Source of the DNA: a virus
DNA length: 39,368 nucleotides
Direction: 5' to 3' (one strand)
Virus record (IMG/VR): IMGVR_UViG_3300003937_000060
Span: 1-39,368 of that record
Shown here: positions 24,162 through 31,544 of the stretch, one piece after another
Layout: every line of letters begins with the position of its first letter
Position numbering within the stretch: the stretch's first letter is position 1
Program-made: the position numbers and the translations under genes
Notes under the pieces: model-generated
Databases searched by the model: none
The model's input: the letters and a program-made list of their open reading frames with translations, nothing else
What the model was told of the DNA's origin: nothing

Positions 24162-24334
24162 CCAACCGCTTTGCAAAGCTGGATGGGCCTTGGTTTGGCT
24201 TATGACTAGCGTAATAGGTCAGATGGCTGTGAAGTGTTCCCGCACTTAACAGCCGCCCATTTCATTGCCGTAAATATTCACAGCTTCCTCTCCGTCTACA
24301 ACGGGTCTCTGGTACTCAAGGCTGCTCCAAATAC
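24162..24334 (-). ncRNA. Structured leader RNA upstream of com
   Basis: No gene is seen here. In the minus-strand transcript, 24254-24225 folds as GGCTGT-T-AAGTG / CACTT-C-ACAGCC around loop CGGGAA (11 pairs, one mismatch). At 24179-24168 there is the perfect 12-base palindrome GCTTTGCAAAGC, flanked by near-complementary CCATCC and GGTTGG, which lengthens the stem. Two or three strong hairpins within 170 bases of a leader suggest a regulatory or antitermination-related RNA. Function unknown. Confidence 0.45.
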
Positions 24335-24360
24335 GAAAAAACCCCGCCGAAGCGAGGTTT
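24335..24360 (-). terminator. Intrinsic terminator at the start of the late transcript (tR'-like)
   Basis: Minus-strand AACCTCGC-TTCG-GCGGGGTT followed by TTTT. Strong 8-bp stem with UUCG loop, about 90 nt downstream of the promoter at 24432-24460 and before all late genes. It could end the early operon as well. Confidence 0.85.
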
Positions 24361-24431
24361 CTGTAACATTCTAAGAAGTTTCAATTCTTATCATTATTGT
24401 TGATGGGTTATAAAAACCGCATCTTGGTAAA

Positions 24432-24460
24432 ACTATATACTTACAACCCTACCTTTTCAA
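24432..24460 (-). promoter_or_regulatory. Sigma70-type promoter, candidate late promoter (pR'-like)
   Basis: Minus strand: -35 TTGAAA (24460-24455), 17-base spacer, -10 TATAGT (24437-24432), predicted start near 24425. It is in a 127-bp AT-rich gap just downstream of the last early gene, pointing at the late genes through a terminator. This is the lambda pR'-tR' layout. Confidence 0.65.
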
Positions 24461-24486
24461 CTATATATTGATAATAATTTATCAAT

Positions 24487-24735
24487 TTACGCTACATGTT
24501 GTGTTGTTAGGCTAATTTGTAATTCGCCTAGCTGAGTCGTAATTAGCCTCTTATCTCCGGTATAAGTCATACACCCTGATACTAATAATTGCTCTACAAC
24601 AAATTCTAAATGAGCTCGACCTGCTTCTTCAGTCTCTTTGTCCCAAAGCAACATAGAGTCAATAGTGGTAGGTCCACAGTTAGCACTTTCAAGGATACTT
24701 AGCACTAAATTTGCTTGTTCTGGTTTTACGTTCAT
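24487..24735 (-). CDS. Small winged-helix-like protein, unknown
   Basis: 82 aa. MNVKPEQANLVLSILESANCG..., then a helix-turn-helix-like run and a short beta wing near YTGDKRLITTQLGELQISL. It is the last gene of the early operon, just before the late promoter. A transcriptional role is possible but no family is recognised. Confidence 0.55.
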   Translation of the reverse strand: MNVKPEQANLVLSILESANCGPTTIDSMLLWDKETEEAGRAHLEFVVEQLLVSGCMTYTGDKRLITTQLGELQISLTTQHVA

Positions 24736-24809
24736 TTTTAACTCTCCCGGCGTTTAAATCACTTCCGACACTAATTACTTGCCGAGAGGAAAGCCAGTCT
24801 TATTAACGG

Positions 24810-25226
24810 TTAAACGTTGGTGTGTGATACAGAGCTGGTTTGACTATTTAAGCGGCTACCACTAACCATTCCAAGCACCTCATTGGTTGCCTCTTTCAAG
24901 AGAATATCCCTTTTATGCCAATGTCTAAAAATTAAAGGCAGGTGCTCTTGTCGTACTATCTTCCTGCCTAACTTCACCGCCCAATGAAACTCTGCTACGG
25001 CACCTTCGCTCATACTCCAACGAGGAAGAAGAACGACCACATCACAAACTTCAAGCATGGCATGGGCAAACTTCATGTATTCCGGTTCACTCATGCCTTT
25101 TGGAAGTAGGGAGGTGTATAAGGCAGCATTACCTGAATCGGCAATCAGGTCAGAAACACTTTTGAACGCTTCAACGTTGTAATTGGGCTGGTCACTCACT
25201 GGACCAGCAATATAAAACTTCATCAT
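24810..25226 (-). CDS. DUF4406-like protein (nucleoside deoxyribosyltransferase fold)
   Basis: 138 aa. The start FYIAGPVSDQPNYNVEAF and the run CDVVVLLPRWSMSEGAVAEFHWAVKLGRKIV match the DUF4406 pattern (YIAGPM...N...F; C-D-x-x-x-L-L-P-x-W-x-x-S-x-G-A-x-x-E). This Rossmann-like domain is related to nucleoside 2-deoxyribosyltransferases. It is common in phage early regions, where a role in nucleotide metabolism or base modification is suspected but not shown. Two adjacent ATGs are possible starts (25226 and 25223). Confidence 0.75.
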   Translation of the reverse strand: MMKFYIAGPVSDQPNYNVEAFKSVSDLIADSGNAALYTSLLPKGMSEPEYMKFAHAMLEVCDVVVLLPRWSMSEGAVAEFHWAVKLGRKIVRQEHLPLIFRHWHKRDILLKEATNEVLGMVSGSRLNSQTSSVSHTNV

Positions 25227-25235
25227 ATGTTTTAG

Positions 25236-25484
25236 TTAGCCTTCAAAGTCTTCTTCTGCTATCAATGGCTTTCCATCATCGTTCCAGTAATATTGACCAT
25301 CCTTCTTATTGATGATTCCTCTTGTAATAAGTTCATCAGATATAAATTCAAGTAACCTCTCAAGACCTTGCTTTTCAGTGATCGCCTGAGAAAAAGAAAT
25401 TGTTTCAACCTCGCAGCGCTTACCTTCAATATTAATGAATTTGCCTACTGATAGGTTCTCTACCACTTGTATTGTTGTTGCCAT
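25236..25484 (-). CDS. Hypothetical early protein
   Basis: 82 aa with a GAGGA ribosome site. The sequence (MATTIQVVENLSVGKFINIEGKRCEVETISF..., C-terminal GQYYWNDDGKPLIAEEDFEG) is acidic and soluble. It sits ten bases before the DUF4406 gene. No family recognised. Confidence 0.6.
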   Translation of the reverse strand: MATTIQVVENLSVGKFINIEGKRCEVETISFSQAITEKQGLERLLEFISDELITRGIINKKDGQYYWNDDGKPLIAEEDFEG

Positions 25485-25506
25485 CAGATATTCCTCAATC
25501 CTTAAT

Positions 25507-26928
25507 TTAAGCGGCTATCGTGTTTGAAATCGGCTGACCAAAATTAGCCTGAACTAGAGCCTTGGCTAAAAGAGGTGGTACCGAGTTCCCCACCTTGGCC
25601 ACTTGCACTTTCTTCGATAATTTTTTACCTGCACTGTTATGGCCAATGATGTAATCATCACGAAAGCTCTGAGCCTTAAACAGCTCATGTGGCTGCAACA
25701 TCCTTAGTCCAATATCAACAACCATGTACGGATTGCCTTTAACAACGACAAGAGCAAATCGGTCTCTAGTCGTAATTGTGTTCAACGGAGCATCCAAAGT
25801 TTGCATATTGTCGGTACCATAATAAGCAATCAAGTACGCTCTAACTTCACCGAAGTGATTTCCTCCTGAAGTAATCGTATGGAGCGGCTCATTCATAGAC
25901 TGCCCGACGTTACCGTTACGAAGCTTTACAATATGACTAGTGACCAAAGCAAAACTTCCACCCTTTGGATAAGCGGTAATGGTTCTCAAAGGTTCATTGA
26001 TTGACATATTACGTTGACTCGAAGAATTCGCACATTCAGTAAGGAATGGAATAATCGTTTCATCTGGTGCGATGTATGGGTCTTCACAATCAATAACGTA
26101 TCTTTGTAGGCCTTTTGCGATTCTGGCCAAAGTCTTTTCTGCTAACGGTTTTTTTCGTCCAAAAATAGACGTGACTGGAAGGCTCCAATCAATACTGTCT
26201 GCGGCGGTAACATAAGGTATTAGGTCTTCACCATGCGTTGGGTCAGGCCAGATATTTTTCCCACCATCTTTACGCGCTATCATGAAGAACCGTTCTCGCG
26301 TTGTTCCCGCACCATAGTCACAAGCGGCTAAGACCTTGTGATCCAATGCATAACCAAGACCTTTAAACAATTTCAATTTTTCTTTAACATCAAATTCAAC
26401 ACCAACAGCTCTACACATTTCTAACCATGATGGGTGTTTTGGCGTTAGCCCGACAGTTAGCACTTTCACAAACGCTTCAAACGTTTCACCTTTCTTTTCC
26501 GGGTCGGGTCTCCACTTACTATTAATCTTTTTCAATGGTCCCCAAGTGGTAAACTCTTCAACGTTCTCCAAATGAAAACCTCTCATATCAGAGAGAAGCG
26601 CCCATCGCACAACTACCCATGCCAAGCCTCGAATTTTTTGATCCATCGGCTTATCACCTTTGGCTTTTGAAAAGTGAGTGCAATCAGGGGAAAACCAAGC
26701 AAAACCAACAGGGCGACCTTGGCAAACTTTCTTAATATCAACATCCCAAACCGATTCACAAAAGACCTTAGTGTCTGGGTGATTTAAGCGATACATATCT
26801 ATCGCGGCAGGATCATGATTAACAGCAATGTCGGCACTACGCCCCAAAGCCATACGGACTCCTTCACCAGCACCGCCTCCGCCAGCAAAGTTATCGACCA
26901 CTAATTCATGAGGGAGAATCTGATACAT
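25507..26928 (-). CDS. DNA cytosine-5 methyltransferase
   Basis: 473 aa from ATG 26928, with GAGG eight bases upstream. C5 motifs in order: I (DNFAGGGGAGEGVRMAL), IV with catalytic Cys83 in PDCTHFS instead of the usual PPCQ, VI (HLENVEEF), VIII (TTRERFFMIARK) and X (VAKVGNSVPPLLAKALV). The recognition region holds three repeated E/A-P-L-x-T-I-T segments (NEPLRTITA, NEPLHTITSGG, DAPLNTITTRD), a feature of phage C5 enzymes of this type. It very probably protects phage DNA from host restriction; recognition sequence unknown. No endonuclease partner is in the window. Confidence 0.92.
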   Translation of the reverse strand: MYQILPHELVVDNFAGGGGAGEGVRMALGRSADIAVNHDPAAIDMYRLNHPDTKVFCESVWDVDIKKVCQGRPVGFAWFSPDCTHFSKAKGDKPMDQKIRGLAWVVVRWALLSDMRGFHLENVEEFTTWGPLKKINSKWRPDPEKKGETFEAFVKVLTVGLTPKHPSWLEMCRAVGVEFDVKEKLKLFKGLGYALDHKVLAACDYGAGTTRERFFMIARKDGGKNIWPDPTHGEDLIPYVTAADSIDWSLPVTSIFGRKKPLAEKTLARIAKGLQRYVIDCEDPYIAPDETIIPFLTECANSSSQRNMSINEPLRTITAYPKGGSFALVTSHIVKLRNGNVGQSMNEPLHTITSGGNHFGEVRAYLIAYYGTDNMQTLDAPLNTITTRDRFALVVVKGNPYMVVDIGLRMLQPHELFKAQSFRDDYIIGHNSAGKKLSKKVQVAKVGNSVPPLLAKALVQANFGQPISNTIAA

Positions 26929-26952
26929 CACGCTATCCTCGCTTCCACTAAA

Positions 26953-27129
26953 TTATTCATTCTCATATCCATTTAAGGCAGCATCATAAAAAATGGTGCC
27001 AACGACCTGTGGAGGTGGTTCCGTTCTCCACTCTGAAACCCATTTATCTAACCAATCCATAGCTTGCTGCTGAGACATCTGATTGTGCGTCATAACATAA
27101 GCTACGAGTCGGTTCGAATCAGGCTGCAT
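26953..27129 (-). CDS. Small hypothetical protein
   Basis: 58 aa. MQPDSNRLVAYVMTHNQMSQ..., with Trp-rich middle (QAMDWLDKWVSEWRTEP) and acidic end (DAALNGYENE). The ATG at 27129 follows AAGGTCAAAC, and the gene fits tightly between ssb (stop 27138) and the C5 methyltransferase. Helical, soluble; no family recognised. Confidence 0.6.
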   Translation of the reverse strand: MQPDSNRLVAYVMTHNQMSQQQAMDWLDKWVSEWRTEPPPQVVGTIFYDAALNGYENE

Positions 27130-27137
27130 GTTTGACC

Positions 27138-27650
27138 TTATGAACAGGCGTAAGCAGTACGAGCACCGCGAGCAAAGGTATCGCGGAATGGAATATCATC
27201 ATCGAAATCCATAGGTGGCTCATTGTATTGCTGTGGTGATGGTTGTGGAGCTGGCTGTTGAGGCTGGCCCCAACCTCCTTGATGAGGATTGTTTGGTCGA
27301 CTATCTAACATTCTCATCACACCGTTGAAGCCTTGAACAATAACCTCGCTGGTGTAACGGTTTTGTCCGCTTTGATCTTCCCATTTACGAGTTTGCAATC
27401 GACCTTCGATGTAGACTTGAGAGCCCTTGCGTAGGTGTTCGCCAGCAATTTCCGCTAACCTGCCTCCGAGAATTACATTGTGCCACTCGGTTTTTTCACG
27501 TTGTTCGCCTGTAGCTTTATCACGCCAGCTTTCAGACGTGGCCACGCTTAACTTAGTCCATGGTCTATTGTTGCTGCCGCCATAGCGCACTTCTGGATCA
27601 CTGCCAAGGTTGCCGATAATGATTACTTTATTAATTCCACGGCTAGACAT
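27138..27650 (-). CDS. ssb: Single-stranded DNA-binding protein
   Basis: 170 aa. OB fold at residues 1-112: [73 protein letters not shown] Gln/Pro/Gly linker ([19 protein letters not shown]) leads to the acidic tip MDFDDDIPF at 147-155. Unlike nearly all SSBs, the tip is not at the end: a further 15 residues [15 protein letters not shown] follow. It protects replicating DNA and normally recruits partners by the free C-terminal tip. The start touches the rdgC-like stop. Confidence 0.95.
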   Translation of the reverse strand: MSSRGINKVIIIGNLGSDPEVRYGGSNNRPWTKLSVATSESWRDKATGEQREKTEWHNVILGGRLAEIAGEHLRKGSQVYIEGRLQTRKWEDQSGQNRYTSEVIVQGFNGVMRMLDSRPNNPHQGGWGQPQQPAPQPSPQQYNEPPMDFDDDIPFRDTFARGARTAYACS

Positions 27651-28687
27651 TATTCAGTTCCTTCTAACAATGCTTTAGCGCCCTCACTGATGTTCTCTTC
27701 TGTCACCGACATCAATTGCGCTTCTTTAAGCTGAGCAACGAATTCTTCGCTTTCACGATTGCTCTCGATTCTTCCACCAAATGACTCATTCAAGGAATAT
27801 ATAATCCGGTTTAAACGATCAGCAGTAATAAGCCAGTTAGCATTGAAGTCATCATCGCAGGTACTGAATAATCGGTCGGCTAAGAGATTTGAATTAGGGA
27901 TGGGTTCGACAAAATTGAGAATATAAAAATACTTATCGCGCTTAGATGCGATGGTGATCGCCCACGTTTCATCTTCGTTAGCACAAAAAACAAGGCCCAT
28001 CTGAGTAATGCTCTTTCCTTTAAGAACTTCAAGCTCATCCTTCTCGATTTGGATCCCTTTAAAAGAGATTTGCTTAGTTGCTTTATCGCCAACAGCCTTT
28101 ATTTGTTCATAATAATCGACACGAAGAAAATCACTTAACTTACCCTCGCCTTGTAAGGCTCTTGATAAAACATCAGACGGTTGATATTCGGTGTCTACAG
28201 GTAGAGCTACAAAAGAACCCAAACTGTGACGTAGTAGTTTTAATAACTGTGCACAGCGTTTATCGCTCTTGTCATTAACAAATAGATAGCCTGATTCGGT
28301 ATCAATAAATGCTGTTACATAGTTAACGCTTGGTATTTCAAGGCGTAGTATTTCTTCTTTAACTTGACCGTAATACTCATTTTCCAATTTGGCCTGATCA
28401 AGACCAGGCTTTTCTTCCATGATTTTACTTACTCGTTGACTAACAACTTCCTTAACTTTTGATGGGGAAATTTTCTTCTCTTGAATCTTCAAGCGAAAGC
28501 CATACAAGCATCCAAGCTTAATAATTAAATCATCTCGACTAAGACACATTGGACTAACAAACCCCAATGATTCTGTTCCTGTATCTGAGAGAGGTTTGGC
28601 TCGAAACTCTTCAAATCGTTTTTCAAGCGTATCTAGGCTGTAAGCAAATGCTGGCAAATAGTAAGGAGTACATTGTTTAAATTGCAT
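27650..28687 (-). CDS. RdgC-like recombination-associated protein
   Basis: 345 aa (bacterial RdgC is about 300 aa). The N-terminus ([33 protein letters not shown]..., GFVSPM) matches the MxFKNxxxYRL...GWVxP start of RdgC, and [27 protein letters not shown] matches the conserved middle. RdgC is a ring-shaped DNA-binding protein that modulates RecA. In a phage it may temper RecA or aid replication and recombination. It is in the early operon with ssb. Confidence 0.82.
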   Translation of the reverse strand: MQFKQCTPYYLPAFAYSLDTLEKRFEEFRAKPLSDTGTESLGFVSPMCLSRDDLIIKLGCLYGFRLKIQEKKISPSKVKEVVSQRVSKIMEEKPGLDQAKLENEYYGQVKEEILRLEIPSVNYVTAFIDTESGYLFVNDKSDKRCAQLLKLLRHSLGSFVALPVDTEYQPSDVLSRALQGEGKLSDFLRVDYYEQIKAVGDKATKQISFKGIQIEKDELEVLKGKSITQMGLVFCANEDETWAITIASKRDKYFYILNFVEPIPNSNLLADRLFSTCDDDFNANWLITADRLNRIIYSLNESFGGRIESNRESEEFVAQLKEAQLMSVTEENISEGAKALLEGTE

Positions 28688-28696
28688 AAGAGACTC

Positions 28697-28876
28697 TTAA
28701 TGTTGAATCGATTTAATTTGGACACCATTGTCGATTGGGACCACGGACACAATTGGCTTATCAGCATGAACCCAACGTTCTTTTTCACAGTGATATCCTT
28801 GTTTTTCTAAATGAGACTCGGCTTGAAAAAAACTTTCAAAAGTAAATGGAGTATCGATTGTGCTCGTGGTTGACAT
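28697..28876 (-). CDS. Small hypothetical protein
   Basis: 59 aa from ATG 28876 with GAGAGGAAG upstream. The protein (MSTTSTIDTPFTFESFFQAESHLEKQGYHCEKERWVHADKPIVSVVPIDNGVQIK...) resembles small phage proteins that fold as a single alpha/beta domain. No function is assigned. Confidence 0.55.
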   Translation of the reverse strand: MSTTSTIDTPFTFESFFQAESHLEKQGYHCEKERWVHADKPIVSVVPIDNGVQIKSIQH

Positions 28877-28884
28877 ACTTCCTC

Positions 28885-29157
28885 TCAAAGATGCTTATAT
28901 TCGTAAGCATCATTAGGGCCAAGCTCATCTTCTGCGGTTTTAAGCAACACAAGAAGAGAGTCACAACACGGGGAAACATGCACTTCTTCGAAGTGAACAT
29001 GAATGACACTTAAATCTTCACTATTAACTGCAGAGCTTACGCTTCTATATTTAATCTTTGCTTTTGTTTCTCCATAACACTCGCCACATAAAATTACTGG
29101 ATGTGTTTCTACAGCCTCTGGTTTTAATTTATATTCACCAATTTTATTTAGTTCCAT
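28885..29157 (-). CDS. Hypothetical protein with possible zinc site
   Basis: 90 aa. A CGEC pair near residue 24 and a PCCDS segment near residue 58 could bind zinc. Its ATG follows directly on the stop of the 24-codon frame at 29158-29232 (TAAATGG), suggesting coupled translation. No family recognised. Confidence 0.55.
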   Translation of the reverse strand: MELNKIGEYKLKPEAVETHPVILCGECYGETKAKIKYRSVSSAVNSEDLSVIHVHFEEVHVSPCCDSLLVLLKTAEDELGPNDAYEYKHL

Positions 29158-29232
29158 TTATGCTATCTCTTTAAGTAAGTACTGCGTTAGGTACACTGTT
29201 ACTGGGTAGTTTGTGGCATACAACGTTAGCAT
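29158..29232 (-). CDS. Micro-ORF, duplicate of the C-terminus of the Lar-like protein
   Basis: 24 codons: ATG at 29232 with AAGGA seven bases upstream, ending TAA at 29160-29158 just before the next ATG. Its sequence YATNYPVTVYLTQYLLKEIA aligns with the C-terminus of the gene at 29741-30064, YAEHYPVPEYLTQYLRQEIA. Both copies end at the start of the next gene. It is either a degraded duplicate or a coupling leader peptide. Confidence 0.5.
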   Translation of the reverse strand: MLTLYATNYPVTVYLTQYLLKEIA

Positions 29233-29234
29233 CG

Positions 29235-29744
29235 CTATTCCTTAGCCGACTGAGCTTTAGCGTTATCAAAATCTATGTTAGAGATCGCTAAAACATTCTT
29301 TTCTAAGGTCAGCCTAGTATTGATATAAATGACGCCATCCCATTCGAAAAATTCAAGCCCACTAAAAATGATGTCTCCCCAGTGGGTACCAATGGCATCA
29401 AAGAACTTATCTAAGCTAACTTCACTAACCTCAGGTAATAAGTTTTGATAGCGGCTTTTAAGCTCTCTCAGCTTGGCAGCATTCTCCTTGCCTTTTATCC
29501 GAGAACGAATGGTGCTAACGCCATCTTTTGGCTTCGTCCAAAGTGCAGCGTCTTCTCGGGTATAAGAATTGTTAAGAGCCAAACCATGAAATCGAACTCC
29601 ATGGACAGAATGTGTAAAAACAGCTTTAGCATTAAACTCATTAGCAAAAGCATCAAAGTCTGCCTTCAGATCTTTGGCTTCAGCCTTATGCTGAGATAAG
29701 GCTGTCAATACTGCTTTATCTTCCGTTTGGTAAAATTTATTCAT
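29235..29744 (-). CDS. Hypothetical early protein
   Basis: 169 aa, mixed alpha/beta and charged (MNKFYQTEDKAVLTALSQHKAEAKDLK..., GVRFHGLALNNSYTREDAALWTKPKDG). The start overlaps the previous stop as ATGA. It lies in the early operon between the Lar-like protein and the micro-ORF. No family recognised. Confidence 0.6.
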   Translation of the reverse strand: MNKFYQTEDKAVLTALSQHKAEAKDLKADFDAFANEFNAKAVFTHSVHGVRFHGLALNNSYTREDAALWTKPKDGVSTIRSRIKGKENAAKLRELKSRYQNLLPEVSEVSLDKFFDAIGTHWGDIIFSGLEFFEWDGVIYINTRLTLEKNVLAISNIDFDNAKAQSAKE

Positions 29745-30064
29745 GCTATCTCCTGACGTAAGTACTGTGTTAAGTACTCTGGCACTGGGTAATGTTCGGC
29801 ATAGTATTTAGCCCAATGTCTATACACATGCTCGTCACCATGACGGTTTAACAAAGCCCAACTAGCAATAGCAGCAGGCTTGTTATCAAAAGGCCCAACT
29901 TGTTGTTTACAGTTAGGGCAAAACAAAATGAATTTCTTAGTGGCTCTGTTATAACCCCATTCAGGCAGCCACGAATTCTCTGGCTTCAGACCGAAGTACA
30001 GATTGCATAGACACGTCGGCATGTCTTCTGGCAGTTTTTCTGCTGCGTCCTCGTTCATGCACAT
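29741..30064 (-). CDS. Lar-like zinc-ribbon protein (possible restriction alleviation)
   Basis: 107 aa from ATG 30064, which has AGGAAGG eight bases upstream (a TTG at 30085 and ATG at 30058 are alternatives). CLCN and FCPNCKQQVGPFDNKPAAIASWALLNR give a C-x-C / C-x-x-C pair followed by the GP...AI-x-x-W-x-x-x-N/R pattern typical of Lar-family zinc ribbons. Lar of Rac prophage eases type I restriction. It overlaps the preceding gene by 104 bases. The zinc fold is likely; the biological role is an inference. Confidence 0.6.
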   Translation of the reverse strand: MCMNEDAAEKLPEDMPTCLCNLYFGLKPENSWLPEWGYNRATKKFILFCPNCKQQVGPFDNKPAAIASWALLNRHGDEHVYRHWAKYYAEHYPVPEYLTQYLRQEIA

Positions 30065-30683
30065 GGTCCAAGCCTTCCTTATCAAATCTGTCTAAAATAT
30101 CGATCAGGCGATTCCAACGTTTAGCCCATGATTTCTCCCACGCTTTCTGCTTCTTCTCAGCCAGCTTCGCTATCTCAACCTGAGTTAATTGCATTTTTCT
30201 GGCGTTCAACTGATCACGCTTCTGCATACAAGCGAGTAGAGCAAGGTGCTTTATCAAGTCCTTAGAATCATCGCTAAGAGTTTTAGGTTCCTCTGCATAG
30301 AAGAGAGCTAACAAGACACTTAACAAAGCTTTTGTAGGACTTTGCGCTCCTTCGCTGTAACAGAAGCGGAGCCAATCACCTATATGCTCCGGAGCACTAT
30401 TCATGTCGTGCACCAATTTCGCATGCTTAAACGCTTGCGCTGGCAGTGGCATAGGGGAATGCTTAAACTGTTTACATGCCAACGTGGTAACAACTTGCGG
30501 CTTAACTTTTGCCAATTCTTCGCCCTTCTCACCAACTTCAATTCGGTAATTACTACGTTGGAACCGTGCATCACTACTTCCATTTTGTTCAAAACCATCC
30601 AACTGACCTCTGGTTCTGGGAATAACTAAAAGTGCAGAGCGAAGCTCTTCTCGTAGTCCTTCCTCGTTATACTTATTACGCAT
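29961..30683 (-). CDS. Uncharacterised early regulator, candidate Q-type antiterminator
   Basis: 240 aa from ATG 30683, with AGGGG eight bases upstream. Helical protein; the second half contains a long Lys/Gln/Trp-rich run (AKLAEKKQKAWEKSWAKRWNRLIDILDRF) and a very basic tail (HERGRSRKTARRHAD), suited to nucleic-acid binding. It is the third gene from the early promoter and the only sizeable unassigned basic protein ahead of the candidate pR'-tR' region. Q function is inferred from context and architecture alone; a replication role is equally possible. Confidence 0.5.
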   Translation of the reverse strand: MRNKYNEEGLREELRSALLVIPRTRGQLDGFEQNGSSDARFQRSNYRIEVGEKGEELAKVKPQVVTTLACKQFKHSPMPLPAQAFKHAKLVHDMNSAPEHIGDWLRFCYSEGAQSPTKALLSVLLALFYAEEPKTLSDDSKDLIKHLALLACMQKRDQLNARKMQLTQVEIAKLAEKKQKAWEKSWAKRWNRLIDILDRFDKEGLDHVHERGRSRKTARRHADVSMQSVLRSEAREFVAA

Positions 30684-30694
30684 GGTCATCCCCT

Positions 30695-31294
30695 TTAATT
30701 AAACAAAGAGTTGTTTCGGTACGCTTTTACTGAAGAAGGTTCAATCCCTGTCGCCCGGTAAATTGCACCAAGTTCAGCCATTAAAATGCCTATGCACTCG
30801 GCTATCTCATTTGAGTAGTTAAGAACTTCCGTAGGATCATCATCAGACGTGAAAACACCATCCATAGCGGGATTTGATTTAATGAGGATGTCACCCCATT
30901 CTTTTGCCATTTGAGGAAGGTGAGATCGAGTTTCGTTGTTTTGAGTCCGTGGTCCCATCGCTGTTAAAGCAACAAAGAAAGAACCTAACATTCCGCAAAG
31001 CTCATTCTTCAATGGCTGCTGGTACTCATGAGGGAGACTAGAAATAAGAGGTAGTATCCAGTTAACTGTGAGTTGGTTTTCACCATCTATATAGCGAACA
31101 AGACGCCGAGACTGACTTTTGTACCATTTATCTATCTCTCTATCTGGTTCAAAAAGCTCTCCAGCTTTGATTAGCTCAGGTAAAACGCGAGTTCTTATGT
31201 ACTTCTCGGCGGCAATACCTATTTCTTCTAAATAGCAATTGATATGGCGAATCACTATCGCTGACAATCTGTTGTCGTTTTTTCGACGTTTCAT
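30695..31294 (-). CDS. Hypothetical early protein following Cro-like gene
   Basis: 199 aa from ATG 31294 with AGGTGG six bases upstream (a GTG at 31303 is in frame). The N-terminus is basic (MKRRKNDNRLSAIVIRHINCYLEEIG), the remainder helical with Trp/Leu-rich stretches (KWYKSQSRRLVRYIDGENQLTVNWILPLI). Second gene of the early operon, the place of cII or related regulators in lambdoid phages. No family recognised. Confidence 0.55.
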   Translation of the reverse strand: MKRRKNDNRLSAIVIRHINCYLEEIGIAAEKYIRTRVLPELIKAGELFEPDREIDKWYKSQSRRLVRYIDGENQLTVNWILPLISSLPHEYQQPLKNELCGMLGSFFVALTAMGPRTQNNETRSHLPQMAKEWGDILIKSNPAMDGVFTSDDDPTEVLNYSNEIAECIGILMAELGAIYRATGIEPSSVKAYRNNSLFN

Positions 31295-31310
31295 TACTAC
31301 CACCTACTGA

Positions 31311-31544
31311 CTATTCTTTAGTTATAGCGAAATCAGGGAAGCGTTCTGGATAAATCAAATGCTCTAGGGATAAGCCATCTTTTTTGTATCTATCAACCAC
31401 TTTTAAACAAACCTCTCCTGATGAGTTTTTAGATATCCCTCTTTCTAACCGGCTCAACGTTGAGTCACTAGAACAACACTCTTTAGCCAACTGTGTTAAG
31501 GAAATACCCTCTTTTTTTCGGCACATATATAAAGGAGTTTTCAT
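31311..31544 (-). CDS. Cro-like helix-turn-helix repressor
   Basis: 77 aa. HTH in residues about 13-35 (ISLTQLAKECCSSDSTLSRLERG), same fold type as CI in the opposite direction, and size of a Cro. It is the first gene of the early operon, divergent from the CI-like repressor. Its ribosome site is weak and its start overlaps operator-like TCATAT sequence. It probably shuts down cI and tunes early transcription. Confidence 0.75.
   Translation of the reverse strand: MKTPLYMCRKKEGISLTQLAKECCSSDSTLSRLERGISKNSSGEVCLKVVDRYKKDGLSLEHLIYPERFPDFAITKE

Noticed and set aside
24162-24334. Possible tRNA in the com leader
   Set aside because: The hairpins do not form a cloverleaf; no T-arm GTTCRA pattern with matching acceptor stem was found.
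25507-26928. A restriction-modification system around the C5 methyltransferase
   Set aside because: Neighbouring genes are small or have other assignments (DUF4406, SSB, RdgC); none looks like a restriction endonuclease, so it is treated as an orphan methyltransferase.
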